DNA of 6,136 nucleotides, from positions 1-6,136 of the forward strand of contig JAILNW010000164.1 in the NCBI GenBank assembly GCA_024691145.1, given 5' to 3'. Both the position numbers and the translations under genes were made by a program. Of the stretch, positions 5,961 to 6,136 are shown piece by piece. The stretch is from Lachnospiraceae bacterium (GTDB lineage Bacteria > Bacillota > Clostridia > Lachnospirales > Lachnospiraceae). Each line of letters opens with the position of its first letter. The first letter of the stretch is position 1. Below the pieces are notes generated by a model. It worked only from the letters and a program-made list of their open reading frames with translations, ran no database searches and was not told the DNA's origin.

Positions 5961-6136
5961 GCGAATGTTTGCGAAACTATTAATCTATAAAATAGGAAAT
6001 AATGAAAAAAATTGTCAGAACCATTAGGCCCAAGCAAACCATATACACTATCAGTAAGTGTAAGCGATAAATCTTTAATCGCTATTTTATCTCCATATTT
6101 TAATGTTATAGAATCTAAACTTAAAATATTATTATC
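5957..6136 (-). pseudogene. Truncated ABC ATPase fragment C, P-loop decayed
   Basis: The minus strand from the right edge reads DNNILSLDSITLKYGDKIA and on through GLLGPNGS, matching the N-terminus of the intact ATPase. The P-loop then reads GPNGSDNF where fragment B has GPNGSGKSF, so the Walker A lysine is lost, and a conserved Gly has become Ser in TDSVYG. The same non-ATPase tail as in fragment B follows (FHYFLFYRLIVS), with a stop (TGA) at 5959-5957 because the earlier TAA has become CAA. It is a non-functional remnant. By analogy with fragment B, a lipoprotein gene should end just beyond the window. Confidence 0.88.
5961..5975. promoter_or_regulatory. Paired TTCGC direct repeat abutting the -35 box
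   Basis: On the minus strand TTCGC-AAACA-TTCGC sits directly upstream of TTGACA: two 5-nt units repeated with a 10-nt period, one helical turn. In the damaged copy (3772-3786) the outer unit reads TTCGT. Direct repeats abutting -35 are typical of activator or repressor sites, but the units are short and chance is possible. Confidence 0.25.

Larger units (their letters stand above)
5859..6136. repeat. Direct repeat copy 2: ATPase 5' fragment plus promoter/leader
   Basis: Second copy of the 3682-3953 segment, in the same orientation and still matching when the window ends. It has the longer (17-nt) promoter spacer. The last base pairs with codon 2 of ATPase fragment B, so the next three bases beyond the window should be the start codon of fragment C and the repeat probably continues into another lipoprotein gene. 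Confidence 0.9.

Noticed and set aside
3682..6136. Insertion sequence or transposon as cause of the repeats
   Set aside because: No transposase, terminal inverted repeats or target-site duplication is visible; the repeats are homologous gene and leader parts in tandem orientation.
1..6136. CRISPR array, tRNA or rRNA
   Set aside because: No regularly spaced short repeats with unique spacers and no tRNA-like cloverleaf or rRNA sequence seen; the repeats present are long and gene-derived.

Overview
The window is AT-rich, and every gene I can support lies on the minus strand with GGAGG-like ribosome binding sites. Two genes encode lipoproteins and one a Sec-type secreted protein. This fits a low-GC Gram-positive bacterium, most likely a gut Clostridia/Lachnospiraceae member. 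The taxon is an inference from composition and gene style, not from a marker gene.

In transcription order (high to low coordinates) the layout is as follows. A remnant of an ABC ATPase 5' end (6136-5957) runs off the right edge. A leader follows with a perfect-consensus promoter (5960-5932) and a long hairpin (5915-5879). Next come a 221-aa secreted protein of unknown family (5844-5179), a putative operator and extended -10 promoter (5146-5101), and lipoprotein 2 (5077-3956). Then there is a second truncated ATPase fragment (3953-3780) and a second copy of the leader whose promoter spacing is damaged (3771-3755). A broken relative of the secreted protein follows (3682-3434), then another operator-like repeat and promoter (3401-3353) and lipoprotein 1 (3330-2212). 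The intact ABC ATPase (2209-1331) and a large ABC permease (1310 to beyond the left edge) close the series.

The simplest reading is a tandem array of one cassette: [promoter + hairpin leader] - secreted protein - promoter - lipoprotein - ABC ATPase - permease. Only the most downstream unit keeps the transporter. In the two upstream units the ATPase is cut at the same point, just after the Walker A motif, and fused to the same filler that leads into the next leader. The truncation therefore came before the duplication that made the two copies. In the downstream unit the reverse has happened: the transporter survives, while the secreted gene has lost its signal peptide and carries an in-frame stop.

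Function is inferred. A secreted protein next to a surface lipoprotein and an ABC-2-type exporter resembles bacteriocin/immunity or peptide-sensing and detoxification loci. One transporter may serve several secreted-protein/lipoprotein pairs. I recognise neither the secreted protein nor a named system; the array, its decaying ATPase scars and its duplicated regulatory leader are the parts most worth following up.
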